Shown here one piece after another: positions 11,630-22,975 of a DNA stretch of 64,000 bases. Every line of letters starts with the position of its first letter. Positions within the stretch are counted from its first letter, which is position 1. Made by a program: the position numbers and the translations under genes. The notes beneath the pieces are model-generated. The model did no database searches and was not told the DNA's origin. It worked only from the letters and a program-made list of their open reading frames with translations. The stretch covers positions 1-64,000 of the forward strand of contig WOGZ01000103.1 in the NCBI GenBank assembly GCA_009733775.1. Reading direction: 5' to 3'. The DNA comes from Alectoria sarmentosa. Lineage: Eukaryota > Ascomycota > Lecanoromycetes > Lecanorales > Parmeliaceae.

Positions 11630-13481
11630 ATGGCAGACAGCAGTCTCAAGCGCCTTGCCGACGATGACCTCTACAATGTTCAGAAGAAAATTCGATCCAA
11701 CGATGGCTCTCCGGCCCCTGCACCTCGTGCAAACGCTACCAATAAGCCAGATGTCAGCAAGATCTTGGCAGACGCCAGGACAAGAGCTGCAGCCGTGGCA
11801 GCGCGGCTCAAGGGAGCAGGAACGAACGGCGTGACCCCTCCTCCGCAGGGCTCACCGGCTGGGTCAGCGTCCTCAGTAAGCGGGCCACTGTCAAAGCTAG
11901 AGCAGATCAAGGCGAGAGTAGCCGCAACGATGGCGAAAACCAGTGGAACGTCTGAGCAGAGAACCGCTTCTCCCATCTACCCTTACGATGATATGTCTCG
12001 AGCCAAAGGTGGTTTAGGCACGCAATTGCACCCTGCATTAATGGATAACGTGGTGCAGGAGTTCAGACCTTCAAAAGGCAAGCAAGTGGTACAGCCTAAA
12101 GAAGATCAGACCTCAAAGTCAGGCAAGGCGAAGAAACAATTGGACCTATCTCTTCCGGATCCTACCGAGACTCGCACCAACCCCTATTTTGATGCCAGCC
12201 TAGGCTCACATACGGCGACGCTGAAAGCAAGGAACCGGAGGGATCTAGCTTTCAATGCAAAGGGCAAATACATCCAGCAGGGGGCAGCTCTACGGAGGCA
12301 GCGAGCTCTCGAAGAAGTATGTGCTTCCCTCTCAATATTCTCCAAAACCGTATCACAGCATTGTCTTTAAGAAGAGATGCTGACCGGTGGAACTTTTTGC
12401 AGATGAAAATGAGAATCGCAGCCACCTCCAAAAAGGCTCTGGAAAAAGGGGATCCTTCAGAAAAAAACTTCATAATTCTGCCGCCTCCAGATGTTGAATG
12501 GTGGGACGAGAACATTGTCAAAGGGAAAGATTACGCCTCTATCGGCGACGATGGGAGTGGCTTTGACTTGGTTTCTCCTGATACGATCATTACCCGTTAC
12601 GTCCAACATCCGGTGCTTTTGGAACCGCCTTCCGCTAGTCAGATGCCGGCCCCTCGTCCCATGTTCTTAACTCCGAAAGAGCAGGCCAAGCTTCGAAGGC
12701 AGAAGAGGATGGAAAATCTCAAAGAGCACCAGACGAAGGTTAGGCTTGGTTTACTGCCTCCGGACCCACCGAGTATGTGTTCCCTCATTGTGTGTCTCCT
12801 TATATTCAAGGCATACTGACTCGAGGGCTTCTCACAGAGGTAAAGCTCAAGAACATGATGCGCGTACTTGGAGAGGATGCCGTCAAGGACCCAACCGCCG
12901 TCGAAGCCAAAGTCAACCGTGAGATTGCCGAGCGCGCACAAAAGCACAACCAGATGAACGAAGACCGCAAACTCACGAAAGAAGAGAAGCATGAGAAGCT
13001 AGAGCAGAAAAAGGCACAAGATGCCGCCAAAGGCGTTCATCTGACGGTCTACAAGATCGACTCTCTGGCAAATGGCAGACATCTTTTTAAAGTCGGTAAA
13101 AATGCGGAACAGATGAGTGGAACAGGTCTATGCCTTTCGTCCCCCGCCTTCAGCCTTGTTCTATTTGAGTCGGGGGAACACAGCGTGAAAGCCTACAAGA
13201 AGCTCATGCTTAATCGTATAGATTGGACCGAAAATTCAATTCCAGCGGTCAGGGAAGGAAATCAAAAGGCTCGCGCCGCTTGGCTCGAGTCCCTAGACGC
13301 CGAAGGTAATTTGAAGGACTTGAGTTCCAACAAAATTACCCTCCTCTTCGAAGGGCAGCAAAAAGACCGTGCGTTCCGCAAGTGGGGAAGCAAGAGCGTT
13401 GAGACGGACAAGGAGGCGATGGACGTGTTGGCAAGAGCGAAGATGGAGAATTTCTGGACTCAAGCGAAGAGTGTGCCATGA
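11630..13481 (+). CDS. PRP3: U4/U6 small nuclear ribonucleoprotein Prp3
   Basis: Spliced from three exons, 11630-12316, 12403-12772 and 12838-13481, giving 566 aa. Both introns start with GTATGT and end in CAG; the first contains a TGCTGAC branch-like site. The N-terminal third is low-complexity and rich in alanine, serine and lysine. The middle carries the Prp3 block (NRRDLAFNAKGKYIQQG, then ILPPPDVEWWDE). The junction of exons 2 and 3 makes KVKLKNMMRVLG, the usual start of the conserved core, followed by a charged coiled region. The C-terminal DUF1115-type domain includes YKKLMLNRIDW, LLFEGQQKDRAF and ARAKMENFW. Prp3 binds the U4/U6 snRNA duplex and Prp4 in the tri-snRNP and is needed for pre-mRNA splicing in the nucleus. 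It runs convergent to MAD1, with about 400 bp between the stops. Confidence 0.95.
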
Positions 13482-13880
13482 GTACAGGAATTCCACGAAG
13501 ACAGGGAATAAAACGCGGAGCACCTGATGCCTTGAGCGAGCGGGCGTGAGATTGTATCAAGCCGAAAATTCCTGGACGAGGACAGAAACTAGAGCAGAGG
13601 CTTTACGTGAAGGCTAATGGAAGGCAGAAGTCGCTACGTAGAAATTACAAACCATCAGCAAGATAAAAAGAAACCTGACCAGACCGCCTATCTTGTCACG
13701 TTGATGGTTGCATCTCTATCGTTCAATGTTGAGTATTCATCTACAACGACAGACCAAGATGCTATGATGACTAGCAATTTGAAGAGGTCTTACATGATGC
13801 TAAAGCAACAGGCTAATACCTGGTTCAATAAAACCCCTTACGAGGAGGGAATCCATCAAGCAATCTCAACCCACCAACAC
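13482..13880. other. Short convergent intergenic region PRP3/MAD1
   Basis: Holds the 3' ends of the two convergent genes. A plus-strand frame continues through it into the antisense of MAD1 but has no coding character. Confidence 0.6.
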
Positions 13881-16367
13881 TCACATAACCACAGTCCCAT
13901 CTTCAACCTTGCTGAGTATGATACCAGCCATCAGCCCAGGAATATATCGTTTACCCTCGACCCACTGCTTTATAAGCGGCCTGATTTGCAAAGCAAAAGC
14001 ACTATCCGGACCACCCGCAATCTTCATAGTCCCATTGTCCCCGTCGAAAATAATACACTCGTCGACCTCATCGTCATCGTTGCCCGTATTCAAAGACAGC
14101 GCAACCTTCCCATTAGGTCTGAAATCCGTCTTCCACCCCAGCAGGCTGAACACCGCTTCCCGAAATTCGAGCGACTTCTTGCCAAAGATCTCTTTGAGGC
14201 GGAGCATGCGTTTTTCTTTGTCCTTGACTTGTTGCTCCAAGTCTTGCATCTCTAGGCGTAGACTTTCCAGCGTGTTCTGGGGAACGACCTTGGTGCCAGC
14301 GGCGTCGTAGCGGGATTCCAGTTGGGCGAGGAGATCTTTGTTTTCTTGTCGTAAGATTTTGAGGGTGCTGAGTTTTGTGGCTTCGAAAGAATCCGTGGGG
14401 TTCGAGCTGAGGGATAGTATGCGTGTTTTGGCTGATTGCTGAAGGGAGGAGAGTTGGCTTTGCAAGGCAGCATGTTCGTTTTTGAGGACGGCGTAGGTAG
14501 ACTGGACACTCGAGAGCGCGTCTTGCAGTTTGCGATTTTTGCGCGAGAGCTGGCCTAGTTGGTGGTCGTCTGCATCTTCTTCTCTTGGACGTTTGAGTGG
14601 GCTTTGCGGTGCCGCAGGAGCGCGGTTTTCGAGAGTCGAGAGCTCAGTGTTGAGGGTTTGAATTTCAGTGCGGTGTTGGTCGACGAGAGCTTCGAGGTCG
14701 GCGATGCGTTGAGATTTGATGGTATCGAATTGATTCTCGGAGTGATAGGTTTGCTCTTCGCTGTCGAAGGTGCGCAGCTGTTCACGGAGAAGGTCGACTT
14801 CTTTGACTGCGAGAGCGCGCTGCCGTTCAAGGCGCGACTTTGCTCGACTGTCATTAGCTCTTGCACCGCTGCTGCGCAGCTTCTCTATCTCAGAATGGAT
14901 CTTGCTACGTTCTTCTTCAAGACTCTTGATAATCTCATCCTTCTCCAAAAGCTCCGGCTGTACGGCTCCAATCCTATGCAGTAAAGAGGCGTTCTCCAGT
15001 CTCTCCTTGACAAGAGCTCTAGCCATATCTTCGGGTGAGTCAAACTCAACTCTGCCAGTCCCGCCTTCGCTCTCAAGATACGACGTCCATGACCGCCTTT
15101 CATCCTCGAGTATCTGCCGCTGAAGCTGCGCTTCCCTGAGCTTCTTTTCAATATCGTTCATCAGACTGACCCTGTTCTCCAACGCTCTCTTCTCTTCCTC
15201 CACAACCTCTACAGCTTTGTGAACACGGCGGAAATGCTTCAGCTCAGCATTTTGATCTCGATTCGTAGACTCCAGCTTCCTGATATGTGATACCTGTTCG
15301 GAAAGCTCCCTCTTGATGACTGCAAGAGTATCCGCATCACCAGTCTGCGCTTTGAGCCTCAGAATCTCGCTCTCAAGCTGTCCAGTCTCAGTCTCCCGCT
15401 GCGAAAGCCTCTCTTGTGTGGTGTGTAGAGCCGAATCCTTTTTTGCCAAATCATCTCGTAGATCGCTAAGCGTCTTCTGCAACGTAGAGTGCTTCGACTC
15501 GACTTCCTGCAATTGATGCTTATGCTGGCGACCCAAACCCTCGAACTCTGTCTGCACCTCCTCAGATTCTTCCTTCGCCGCCCGGCACTCTTCCTGCGAC
15601 GTCCGTAGCCTCTTTTCCAGTGCATTCTGCTGATTGATCGCTTGGTCTTGAGAGTCCTTCAGCTCGCGCTTCAGAGCTTCGTATTTGTAGGTTGGCACGT
15701 GTCTACTGCTTTCCTCTGCCTGCAGAACGACCCCCTTCTTAGCCAGTGTAGAGTGCATTCGCCACGCAGAAACCAACATACCTGTGCCTTCCTGAACAAT
15801 TCCTCAGCCTTGAGTTGGGCATCTCTCAGCTCCTTGTCATGTCTCAACTTGGACAATTCCCTCTCCTGCTTGAAAGACTCCAACTCATACTGCAGCGTCT
15901 TTACCTGTGCTCTTAGGTCCTCATTGCCGATATCGGGCTTAACAGCCTGGGACTGTCTGAAGCTCTGACCCAACGGCTCGCGCTGCCCAGACGCTGAGGG
16001 GGCAACTACTGAGTTGCCCACGAGAAAATCGTAAGTCGGTTGGGTATTAGCGATACGGCTCTGAGCAATCTAAAGATCCTCAATCAGCACCATGCCTCTG
16101 CATCTGGCTTAGAGCCCCGTTTACGACCAATTGGTTCCTTATTCACTTGGCATTCTGATCATAAACTTTACCAAAACTACCCATAAAAGCCGACATTCAA
16201 GGGGAAACTTGAAAATAAGGGATCGCAGAAGGTGAACTTACCCTCGAGTTCGCCATAGGAATGCCCGTCTGGCCGCCCCCAGCGCTCGGTCTCCTTGAGC
16301 GCGATCCTGACAGTTCGGAAGCTTGATTGCTACTGCGCCGAGCTTGGCGGAAGGGCGGAGAGCTCAT
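13881..16367 (-). CDS. MAD1: Spindle assembly checkpoint protein Mad1
   Basis: Three exons on the minus strand, 16367-16242, 16069-15782 and 15719-13881, give 750 aa, close to yeast Mad1. The first ATG opens MSSPPFRQARRSS; the 172-nt first intron begins GTAAGT and ends TTTAG, the second is GTATGT...CTGCAG. Nearly the whole protein is heptad-rich coiled coil (E, K, L, Q, R). The C-terminal Mad1 domain is clear: RLKEIFGKKSLEFREAVFSL, LLGWKTDFRPNGKV, then a globular end with IRPLIKQWVEGKRYIPG. Mad1 anchors Mad2 at unattached kinetochores and at the nuclear pore to delay anaphase. The usual Mad2-interaction segment should lie shortly before the C-terminal domain. The gene is divergent from the Zn2Cys6 regulator across 474 bp. 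Confidence 0.93.
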
Positions 16368-16841
16368 CTGAAGGATCTCAGCGGCGGTCCCGACGCGCCT
16401 GGGAAGGGCTCACAGGGCAATGAAGGTGTCACCATGTTGAAAGAGACGCGCTGCTGGGCTCCGCGCTAAACCTAATGCGTTCAATCAGTAGCGGATGTAT
16501 TAGGGCTAGGGCTATGCGACTTCTTACTTGTTGAAGGGAAGGCACGCAGGCGGGCATACTTCAGACTCAATACGCAAATTGACCTGAGAAAATGCACAAG
16601 AAATCATTCAGCATTGAAATGTATCTTATAGTGATTCCAGATTCATCTCAGCCTTCCTGATCCTGGCGTCTCAACTCTACCGAACGCTTTCGACGCTACG
16701 TACATACGTTGTTGCTCGGCATATCCTTCCACAAGAGATCATCCCAAAGATTTCAATACTCGGTGCCACTCTCGTCTTTAACCTTCCAGCTGGAATACTT
16801 CGTCCTATCAAGAGCGCTGGTACGCGTGCCGTTGCTCTGAT
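16368..16841. promoter_or_regulatory. Divergent promoter MAD1 / Zn2Cys6 regulator
   Basis: 474 bp between two divergent start codons. No additional frame is supported; both core promoters must lie here. Confidence 0.6.
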
Positions 16842-18571
16842 ATGGTTGGCGCCCGCACAAGCAATCGCTGCGATAACTGTCGAAGGCGGAAAAAAAAGGC
16901 ATGTCTCCTCGCATCTCTCGACATCTTTCTCAGTCGAAGAATGACTTTCTTGAATGTTCAAAGCGAAGGTGGCTGAATAACACCCAAAGTAGTGCGGTGA
17001 ACAGAAGGTTCAACCAACATTTTTCATCATATCCTATTTTTGCTAAACAATCTGGGTAGCCATCGTGCTCAGAATGTATCCGGGCAGGATGGACCTGCCC
17101 AGGGTACATGACCTCGTGGAAATTCGTGGACGAGGCTCCTCGATTGGCGGAACACTATGCTAGAAGAAAATATATCTACGATGACATCGATCAGAACCTA
17201 CAGGAGGATAGTGGGAGATTTTCTGGCGCAGTAATTATGTGGAAGAATCCCAAATCTTCCTATGGCTCATATTCCGGCACCAATAAAAGGTGTGCTACGT
17301 CCGAGGTACCTCGATTTCTTGAGAGTAATCCCCTGGGGTCGTCACTGGTATATTGCTTAGAGAGCAAGGTCAAGGGAACGCTGATCCCTTTATGGCTTGT
17401 TGGCTCCTTCTTTCAATTCGTCCCGGCTCGCATGGGTCGCAATGCGGCTCTCGACGCCGCAGTATCTTGTCTCTGTGACATATATTGCTCTCCATACAAC
17501 TTTCACGCGGGCTTTTACCAAAATTACGTCAGAGCTTTATCCTCCTTGCGCGGCTGTCTTAGCGACACGTCTGTCCAGATGGAGTCAGAGACCCTGTGTG
17601 CATCAATCTTGTTACAGATGTGTGAGGTACGTTTTGCCCACGCAACTTCCATCAACCAGAAATACGGCTGAGTGTAACTGACCTTGTAAAGCTCGTTGTA
17701 AACGTCGATAGAGGGCAATGGAGTCACCTTGCACATGGGACGACCGTTCTTCTCTATTCTCGTGGCGTGCACCGATATAAAAGTGCTTTCGACCGCGGGA
17801 TGCTGGAATCTCAGTTGAGTGTAATAGTATGTACCACGCGTATTATCCATATATTTCCAAAGGTGCGCACAGATTGCGCTGACATAATTCTTTCTGGTGT
17901 AGTTTAGTCAATCCTTGAAATCCAAAGAACATTGTTTCCTGAGAGCCCCAGATTGGCAAGCTCTCTTGTTGCAAATTCCAGTCTGGCCTTTTGAAAACTT
18001 ACAGTCACGAATCTTAGGCTTGCGGTCTCGACTCCTTACTATTCTAGTCGACTTGCCAAGTTTGATCTTACACTGTTCGAGGATACTCGAGGTTCAAATA
18101 CGCCAAACACAAACACGATGGGACGGACGATCAGACTCTCTAATGCACAAAGCATCTAAGATGTCTGAGGAAGTGAAGAAATGGATTACGGCCGAAGCCG
18201 AGCCGCTGTTCTTATCTAGTGCCTTTTCACAGCGAGGCATCAAGGGGCATATAGAGTATCCTGATATTCTATCCGGGGTGCTGGACTGTGTCGCAAACAC
18301 AGCACTCCTCACTATCAATAACATATTGCGCTTCCTGTGCCATACAAGGCTAGGATCGAGCAGTCGGCCGGGACGAAGCAGGCAATATCGACTAAATACT
18401 AGCCAGCTTCTCGACAATCAGGAGACCATCGAACAACGGCGTCAGCGTGCGACGACAGCGTTCGACTTTGTTCAGGGGAAATCTGATTTAGCTGCTAAAC
18501 CTCTTGCTTTTGGTCTGCGACAAGTCCATTCTAGTGGTTTTAGTAGCTCAGTTGACGATCTAGACGAATGA
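16842..18571 (+). CDS. Zn(II)2Cys6 fungal transcription factor
   Basis: The best model has five exons: 16842-16898, 16993-17007 (15 nt), 17060-17626, 17692-17826 and 17903-18571, giving 480 aa. Exon 1 supplies C10-x2-C13 followed by RRRKKK. The microexon supplies the third cysteine (CGEQK). Exon 3 supplies PSCSECIRAGWTCPGY. Together they give C-x2-C-x6-C-x6-C-x2-C-x6-C, a textbook Zn2Cys6 cluster. The first intron has a GC donor (AAG|GCATGT); the second is 52 nt with TGCTAAAC before its acceptor. The remainder resembles the fungal-specific TF domain 2 family (PF11951), with a LLYSRGVHRYKSAFDRGMLE-like stretch spanning the usual helical middle region. It is a nuclear DNA-binding regulator; targets cannot be read from sequence. 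Skipping the microexon would keep frame but lose Cys3 and hence the zinc cluster. Confidence 0.83.
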
Positions 18572-19383
18572 GAAGGATACGGTGAATTTGGGCTCAATGG
18601 AAGTCATTGAAATATGAAGGCGTTGTATCGATGCATGAGGTGAATGTGAAATTTGGAATTTCGGCCAATTTCCTCGCTGCAAAACACGTCTGGCCACTCC
18701 TCTGCCGCTCTTTCAGGTCTCGCAACGACACCTGGCTACAGTTCTGGAGGTCCGAGTTGACCGTAGGGGTCGACGTCCTAAAGTCAGAGATGCAGATGCG
18801 CACCGCTGCAAAATAACATAATCGCATGATTGAGCGACAACAGTCTCAATCTATGTCATGAGTCGCCAGACCATGTTGTAAGCTTTGATCTTTTCAAAGG
18901 CCCATTACCGTAGATTGCTGAGACGGGTACTCACACGTCTTTACTATCAACAAGATCGGAACTCAGCCAGCGCATCATTAAGTTTGTCAGATCGACTCCA
19001 CGAAAAGACCATGATGTGGCCCAGATAAAATGCCACGAAGGTCATACCATGTTTGTTCGGGGCATTCTAAAAGCGTCCTTCACATGCTCTCTCAACTCTC
19101 CTCAAATATTTCAATACCGCAATCCGACAGTCAAGCACTCAACCACCATGCCGTCTGCTCTCGACCCCTGTGAAAAAGCATCAAGCCAGCAAGACCATCC
19201 GCGAGAGAAAAATCTGCCAAAAACAGCTGATTGGGGCATCGAGTCAGACCAGAGTAGAACAATTTATGTCCAACACACCATCGTAAGCGTTGACCCCACC
19301 CAACGCGACTCACCCTACTACCTCCACAGTTGACTGAGATGCGTGTAGAAGAGAATGGAGGTCCATTAAGAGCGACTCGAGGC
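18572..19383. other. Intergenic, no gene seen
   Basis: Short frames of 60-110 codons exist on both strands without family resemblance. The part nearest 19384 is where the missing C-terminal half of the truncated monooxygenase would have been, but I can trace no clear remnant. Confidence 0.5.
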
Positions 19384-19845
19384 TCAAGTTCGGGAGCTGA
19401 AGAATGAAGTTGATCGAGAAGAGAAGAAAGAGCGAGATCTCCAATCGGTCGATTCAACACGAATCAGCTTTCTATTCAATTGAAGCGAGTCCACAAGGAT
19501 GTCTCGCAGCGTCGCGCGGTCGATGTCGGGTTGGTCTCCTGAATGGCCAGACGCGGCATTGTTCGAGTCATCCTCGTCCCAGAAGACTCTGCCCCCACTC
19601 TTTATCAACTTCATCGCTTCAGCACCCGGAAGGGAGTGCTCCTGGAAGTCATCGAACAGGCCGGCTTCGCGTAGGGCAAGCTGGCCCATTTGGCGATGCA
19701 GATCCACAATGCCTCCTTGGTCCCTAGTGGATCCGTTCTGGGCAAGCTCGAAGATGGTGCATTGCATTCCGCTATGCTGTAGGATACGAACGAGCGTTAG
19801 ACCTCCAGGACCAGCGCCATTTATGGCAATGCGAAGAGTCGACAT
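19384..19845 (-). pseudogene. Truncated FAD-dependent monooxygenase
   Basis: The minus strand from an ATG at 19845 reads MSTLRIAINGAGPGG, a Rossmann FAD-binding start, followed by an ERA/FELA-type adenine-binding strand, DQGGIVDLHRQMGQLALRE and PDIDRATLRDILVDSL. These match the first 140 residues of TetX/PHBH-like flavin monooxygenases. After RKLIRVES the frame runs into a serine/arginine/phenylalanine-rich low-complexity tail and stops, at about 153 aa versus about 400 expected. The DG and GD motifs that complete FAD binding and the substrate domain are missing, so it should be inactive. It is divergent to the intact FMN reductase. An intact paralogous family member is at 43798. Confidence 0.7.
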
Positions 19846-20382
19846 GATTGTTGTATGGACCGGAAGCTTCTTTTTAGATGCGAACAGAGGTAAAAACAGG
19901 CTGAGATACTTTGGAATGTCACATTGCATGGATAAAGCACGGCTTGTCTGTTTGTTTATATTGAAGACAATCGTGCTCTTCACTATTTGCATTCGGAATG
20001 CCCGAAGCATCGAAAAGCGGCATGTTGGCGTCGAATTTGATCTCAAGGGGGTCACATTTGCGACAACAGGCCAATCGATTCGAGACTTGAGAGATATGTT
20101 TTTTTTTGTGATCAAGAGGCACGAGTTTGAACTTGGATACGCGGTACGGTAAGCCTGTTCGGGTAGGCTAATCGACTAGCTGCACGGAGGCCGACATCCA
20201 ATTGGCCAGCGCGCAACTTGATCTCTGCTGACTGCATCTTATACGTTGGAGCCAACTAAGACTCGACATCTAACGGCGGCCCTGGGGTATTTAAAAAGCT
20301 ATAAGAATGCAGGCAAGACCGTCTCCTTCTCACAAAAGCTGCTCTCATCTTCTCGTGCTTGTAACACCTTCACCAGCTCATC
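19846..20382. promoter_or_regulatory. Divergent spacer, broken monooxygenase / FMN reductase
   Basis: 537 bp. The minus-strand frame of the monooxygenase stays open upstream of its ATG for about 90 codons, but that extension has no family resemblance and the glycine-rich FAD start is at the ATG chosen. A TATA-like TATTTAAAAA lies near 20287 on the plus strand, about 95 bp before the reductase start. Confidence 0.5.
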
Positions 20383-21006
20383 ATGTCATCCCTTACACCA
20401 CCTTCAATAGCCGTCATTCTTTGTTCTTCAAGACAGCCACGCGTTTGCCCGCAAATAGGAGCCTTCGTAACTGAAATCATTGAGAATCGCATCCCCTCCA
20501 TATCCACCGATCCGCACCCTAAACTCCACCTAATCGATCTCGCCGCATGGAACCTCCCGCTCTTCGATGAACCAGGCATACCCTCTCAAGTCACCAATCA
20601 TTCAGACTACAGCCAACCGCACACCCGCGCCTGGAGTCTGGAAATCCAGAAGTACTCCGCTTTCATCTTCATCCTACCTCAATACAACTGGGGATATCCT
20701 GCCGTGATCAAGAACGCCATTGATTATTTGTACCACGAATGGCATGGAAAGCCCGCAATGATTGTCAGCTACGGCGGTCACGGGGGCGTGAAAGCGGCCG
20801 GCCAGTTGCGCCAGGTTCTCCAGGGTGTCCGTATGAATGTCGCGGAGACCATGCCTGCGCTCTCGTTTCCGTCCAAGCAGACGCTGCTGCAGGCGACCAA
20901 GGGGGAGGAATTGCCGCTGCTTGGAGAAGGGGGGGTCTGGCATTCGGAGCGGGAAGTTGTCTGTAAAGCGTTTGAGGAATTGATGACCCTTGTGTCTCAA
21001 ACGTAG
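20383..21006 (+). CDS. NAD(P)H-dependent FMN reductase-like flavoprotein
   Basis: A single-exon 207-aa protein in the flavodoxin-like FMN reductase family (Lot6/SsuE-like, PF03358). The first beta strand IAVILCSSRQPR carries the serine/arginine FMN phosphate loop. PQYNWGYPAVIKNAIDYLYH is the hallmark loop over the isoalloxazine ring. VSYGGHGGVKAAGQLRQVL is the third flavin-contact segment. Length is typical. Such enzymes transfer electrons from NAD(P)H to FMN, quinones or azo compounds in the cytosol. The neighbour across a divergent promoter was a flavin monooxygenase, now broken, so the pair may once have acted together; this is inference. No signal peptide is visible. Confidence 0.88.
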   Translation: MSSLTPPSIAVILCSSRQPRVCPQIGAFVTEIIENRIPSISTDPHPKLHLIDLAAWNLPLFDEPGIPSQVTNHSDYSQPHTRAWSLEIQKYSAFIFILPQYNWGYPAVIKNAIDYLYHEWHGKPAMIVSYGGHGGVKAAGQLRQVLQGVRMNVAETMPALSFPSKQTLLQATKGEELPLLGEGGVWHSEREVVCKAFEELMTLVSQT

Positions 21007-21242
21007 GGTTCAAAGGGCTTCGAGACGCGTTGGGAGCGAAGCAAGATGCTAAAAGAAGCCGCACTCGAAGGAGTATGAGTCGAATGGCGACAAGAACAGC
21101 ATCAAGGATGGCCTTTACCTATTCTTCAACGCTGTTCCCGCAGCAGATCAGTCATGAACGATACATTTTTCCGGGCTTTTAACAAATGTCCAAAAAGGTG
21201 TAAAAAAGATGTAAAAACGGGGTACCTGGGAGCGTCAGGCTG

Positions 21243-21263
21243 TTTTTTTTTTTTTTTTTTTTT
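21243..21263 (+). repeat. 21-nt poly-T run
   Basis: An uninterrupted T run in otherwise balanced sequence. It creates the lysine- or phenylalanine-rich tails of several spurious frames that cross it. Confidence 0.8.
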
Positions 21264-22429
21264 GGACAGCTTGCGCAAAGCAAGATGCCGGGCGTGCATA
21301 CCAACTCCAAGTTGTGCCTCCAAAACTCGACTGCAATACTCAGTCGCATCTCCCTCATTCCAAAAGTTTCCGTCAACCTTCCAAGTTCGAATAATCGATT
21401 CACACATATCTATAACAACGTCTCATACATACATAGAAACTGAACAACGCTCTTTTCCCTCCCAACCCTGGCCTTCCTTCAAACCCCCTCGATCATATTT
21501 GGTTTATTTCCGCTAAAGATAACTTGAAAAAAGGGAAGGGCACTGAAGTGAGGGAGAGACTCTGATGATGCACACTTTGTCCCATCGAAAATTCATGATG
21601 CTTTTGAGGGAGGGAGGGAGTAAGTAATGAATGAATGCCAGAGAGATAGATATGTAGATGGATAGTTGAGACTGAACTGCTTAACATGATAAAAAGCCAT
21701 CATCGTCATCATCGTCGTCATCATCGAAGCAGGCTCTCCTCCAATTTGAATTGAAAAGCGAAATTGAAATGGGATGGTTTTGAAACTTCGCGCCATATGA
21801 GTATCTATATATGTATTCCAGGACTGACGTAGGCAGAAGCAGCGCAACAGCCTGAACCCCTTGGGTCGTGCATTAGCTTCCGCAAACAATTTGAGTCTGG
21901 ACTCTGAGTCAGCAATCCTTGATCATAGCACGACAAATCATGAACGAAAGGAAATTGGAGCCGCCTACATAAGTCTTAGCCTGGGCAAATATAAGGTTCA
22001 ATTTAGCATTCTCCATGCTGAGCTTCGTGGTTCACAGCCCCCTGGGATTGCGCAGGTACCAATACCGTGGAAGAAAATCGATTGTCTACCAGGCAGCTAA
22101 CCTTTTAGACGAGAGCAGGCCGCAGCTCTCAGGGTGGCCCAACGTTAAACTTCCTGCATCGTACCTGATCACTTGGCACAGAAGCTGATGGAACGTCAGG
22201 AGACCTCAGAAGCTTTACCCATCAGGACAGACTGCGGGATTTGAAGTTGTTTATTTTGTTTTACGAGAGGAGGTAGGGGAGCCTCTATTAATGCACTGCT
22301 ACATTGAATGTGAAAATCATCGAGACCACGTCGCGATATTTGAAATTCCCATTCAATTTCACCGCCCTTAAAGTAATTAAGACAAACCTCTTTTGTTCTC
22401 ATATTTCGATCGCTTAGACCTCGTCTCAT

Positions 22430-22975
22430 ATGTATAACATATCAAATCCTATCCAACGCTCGAGAAATAAAGGGAAAAATTACCCTCGAAAATACAATTT
22501 CAAATATTCTCGTCTCGTTTCTGCTCGAAGATCTTTCGATTTAAATATATTATAATGATCCTAATCGCGAAAAGAAAAAAGAAATAAATTCATTTCACAC
22601 TTCGAAACCTATCATTCCCCGACCATTTGAAATCATATTTATATCAAAAACCTTAAAAGACCTTTGAGTCAATAAAATTCGATTAGATTGATCATTTCTC
22701 AAGAAACGTCGCGAAAAAAAAAGATATCAATGATAATGTATTAATGCCGCTTTATTCGAAAAGCTCTTTTATTTTAAATTTAAATATTCATCTCGTCGTA
22801 ACGAATCCTATAATGTGATTCAGCGAAGTTTTTCGAGAAAAAAGGTTAAATAAAGACGCAGAGAACTCGACTCGATTTGTCGTATTTCGATACATTGAAA
22901 TGGCGAAAAGATCGTTCAATTGATAACGATAGCATTGTCGATATGTTGAGAAAGACGTGTCGGATTAGGTGGGAT
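22430..22975. other. Small RIP-like AT-rich patch
   Basis: AT-rich sequence with the same TpA/TCG-rich texture as positions 1-5690, bounded on both sides by normal composition. It is probably the relic of one short repeat copy. Confidence 0.55.

Noticed and set aside
13617..15123. Plus-strand frames opposite MAD1
   Set aside because: Antisense shadows of a coiled-coil coding region, with Leu/Ser/Arg-rich translation.
19404..20152. Plus-strand frames opposite the broken monooxygenase
   Set aside because: They are antisense shadows; only the minus strand carries the FAD-binding motif.
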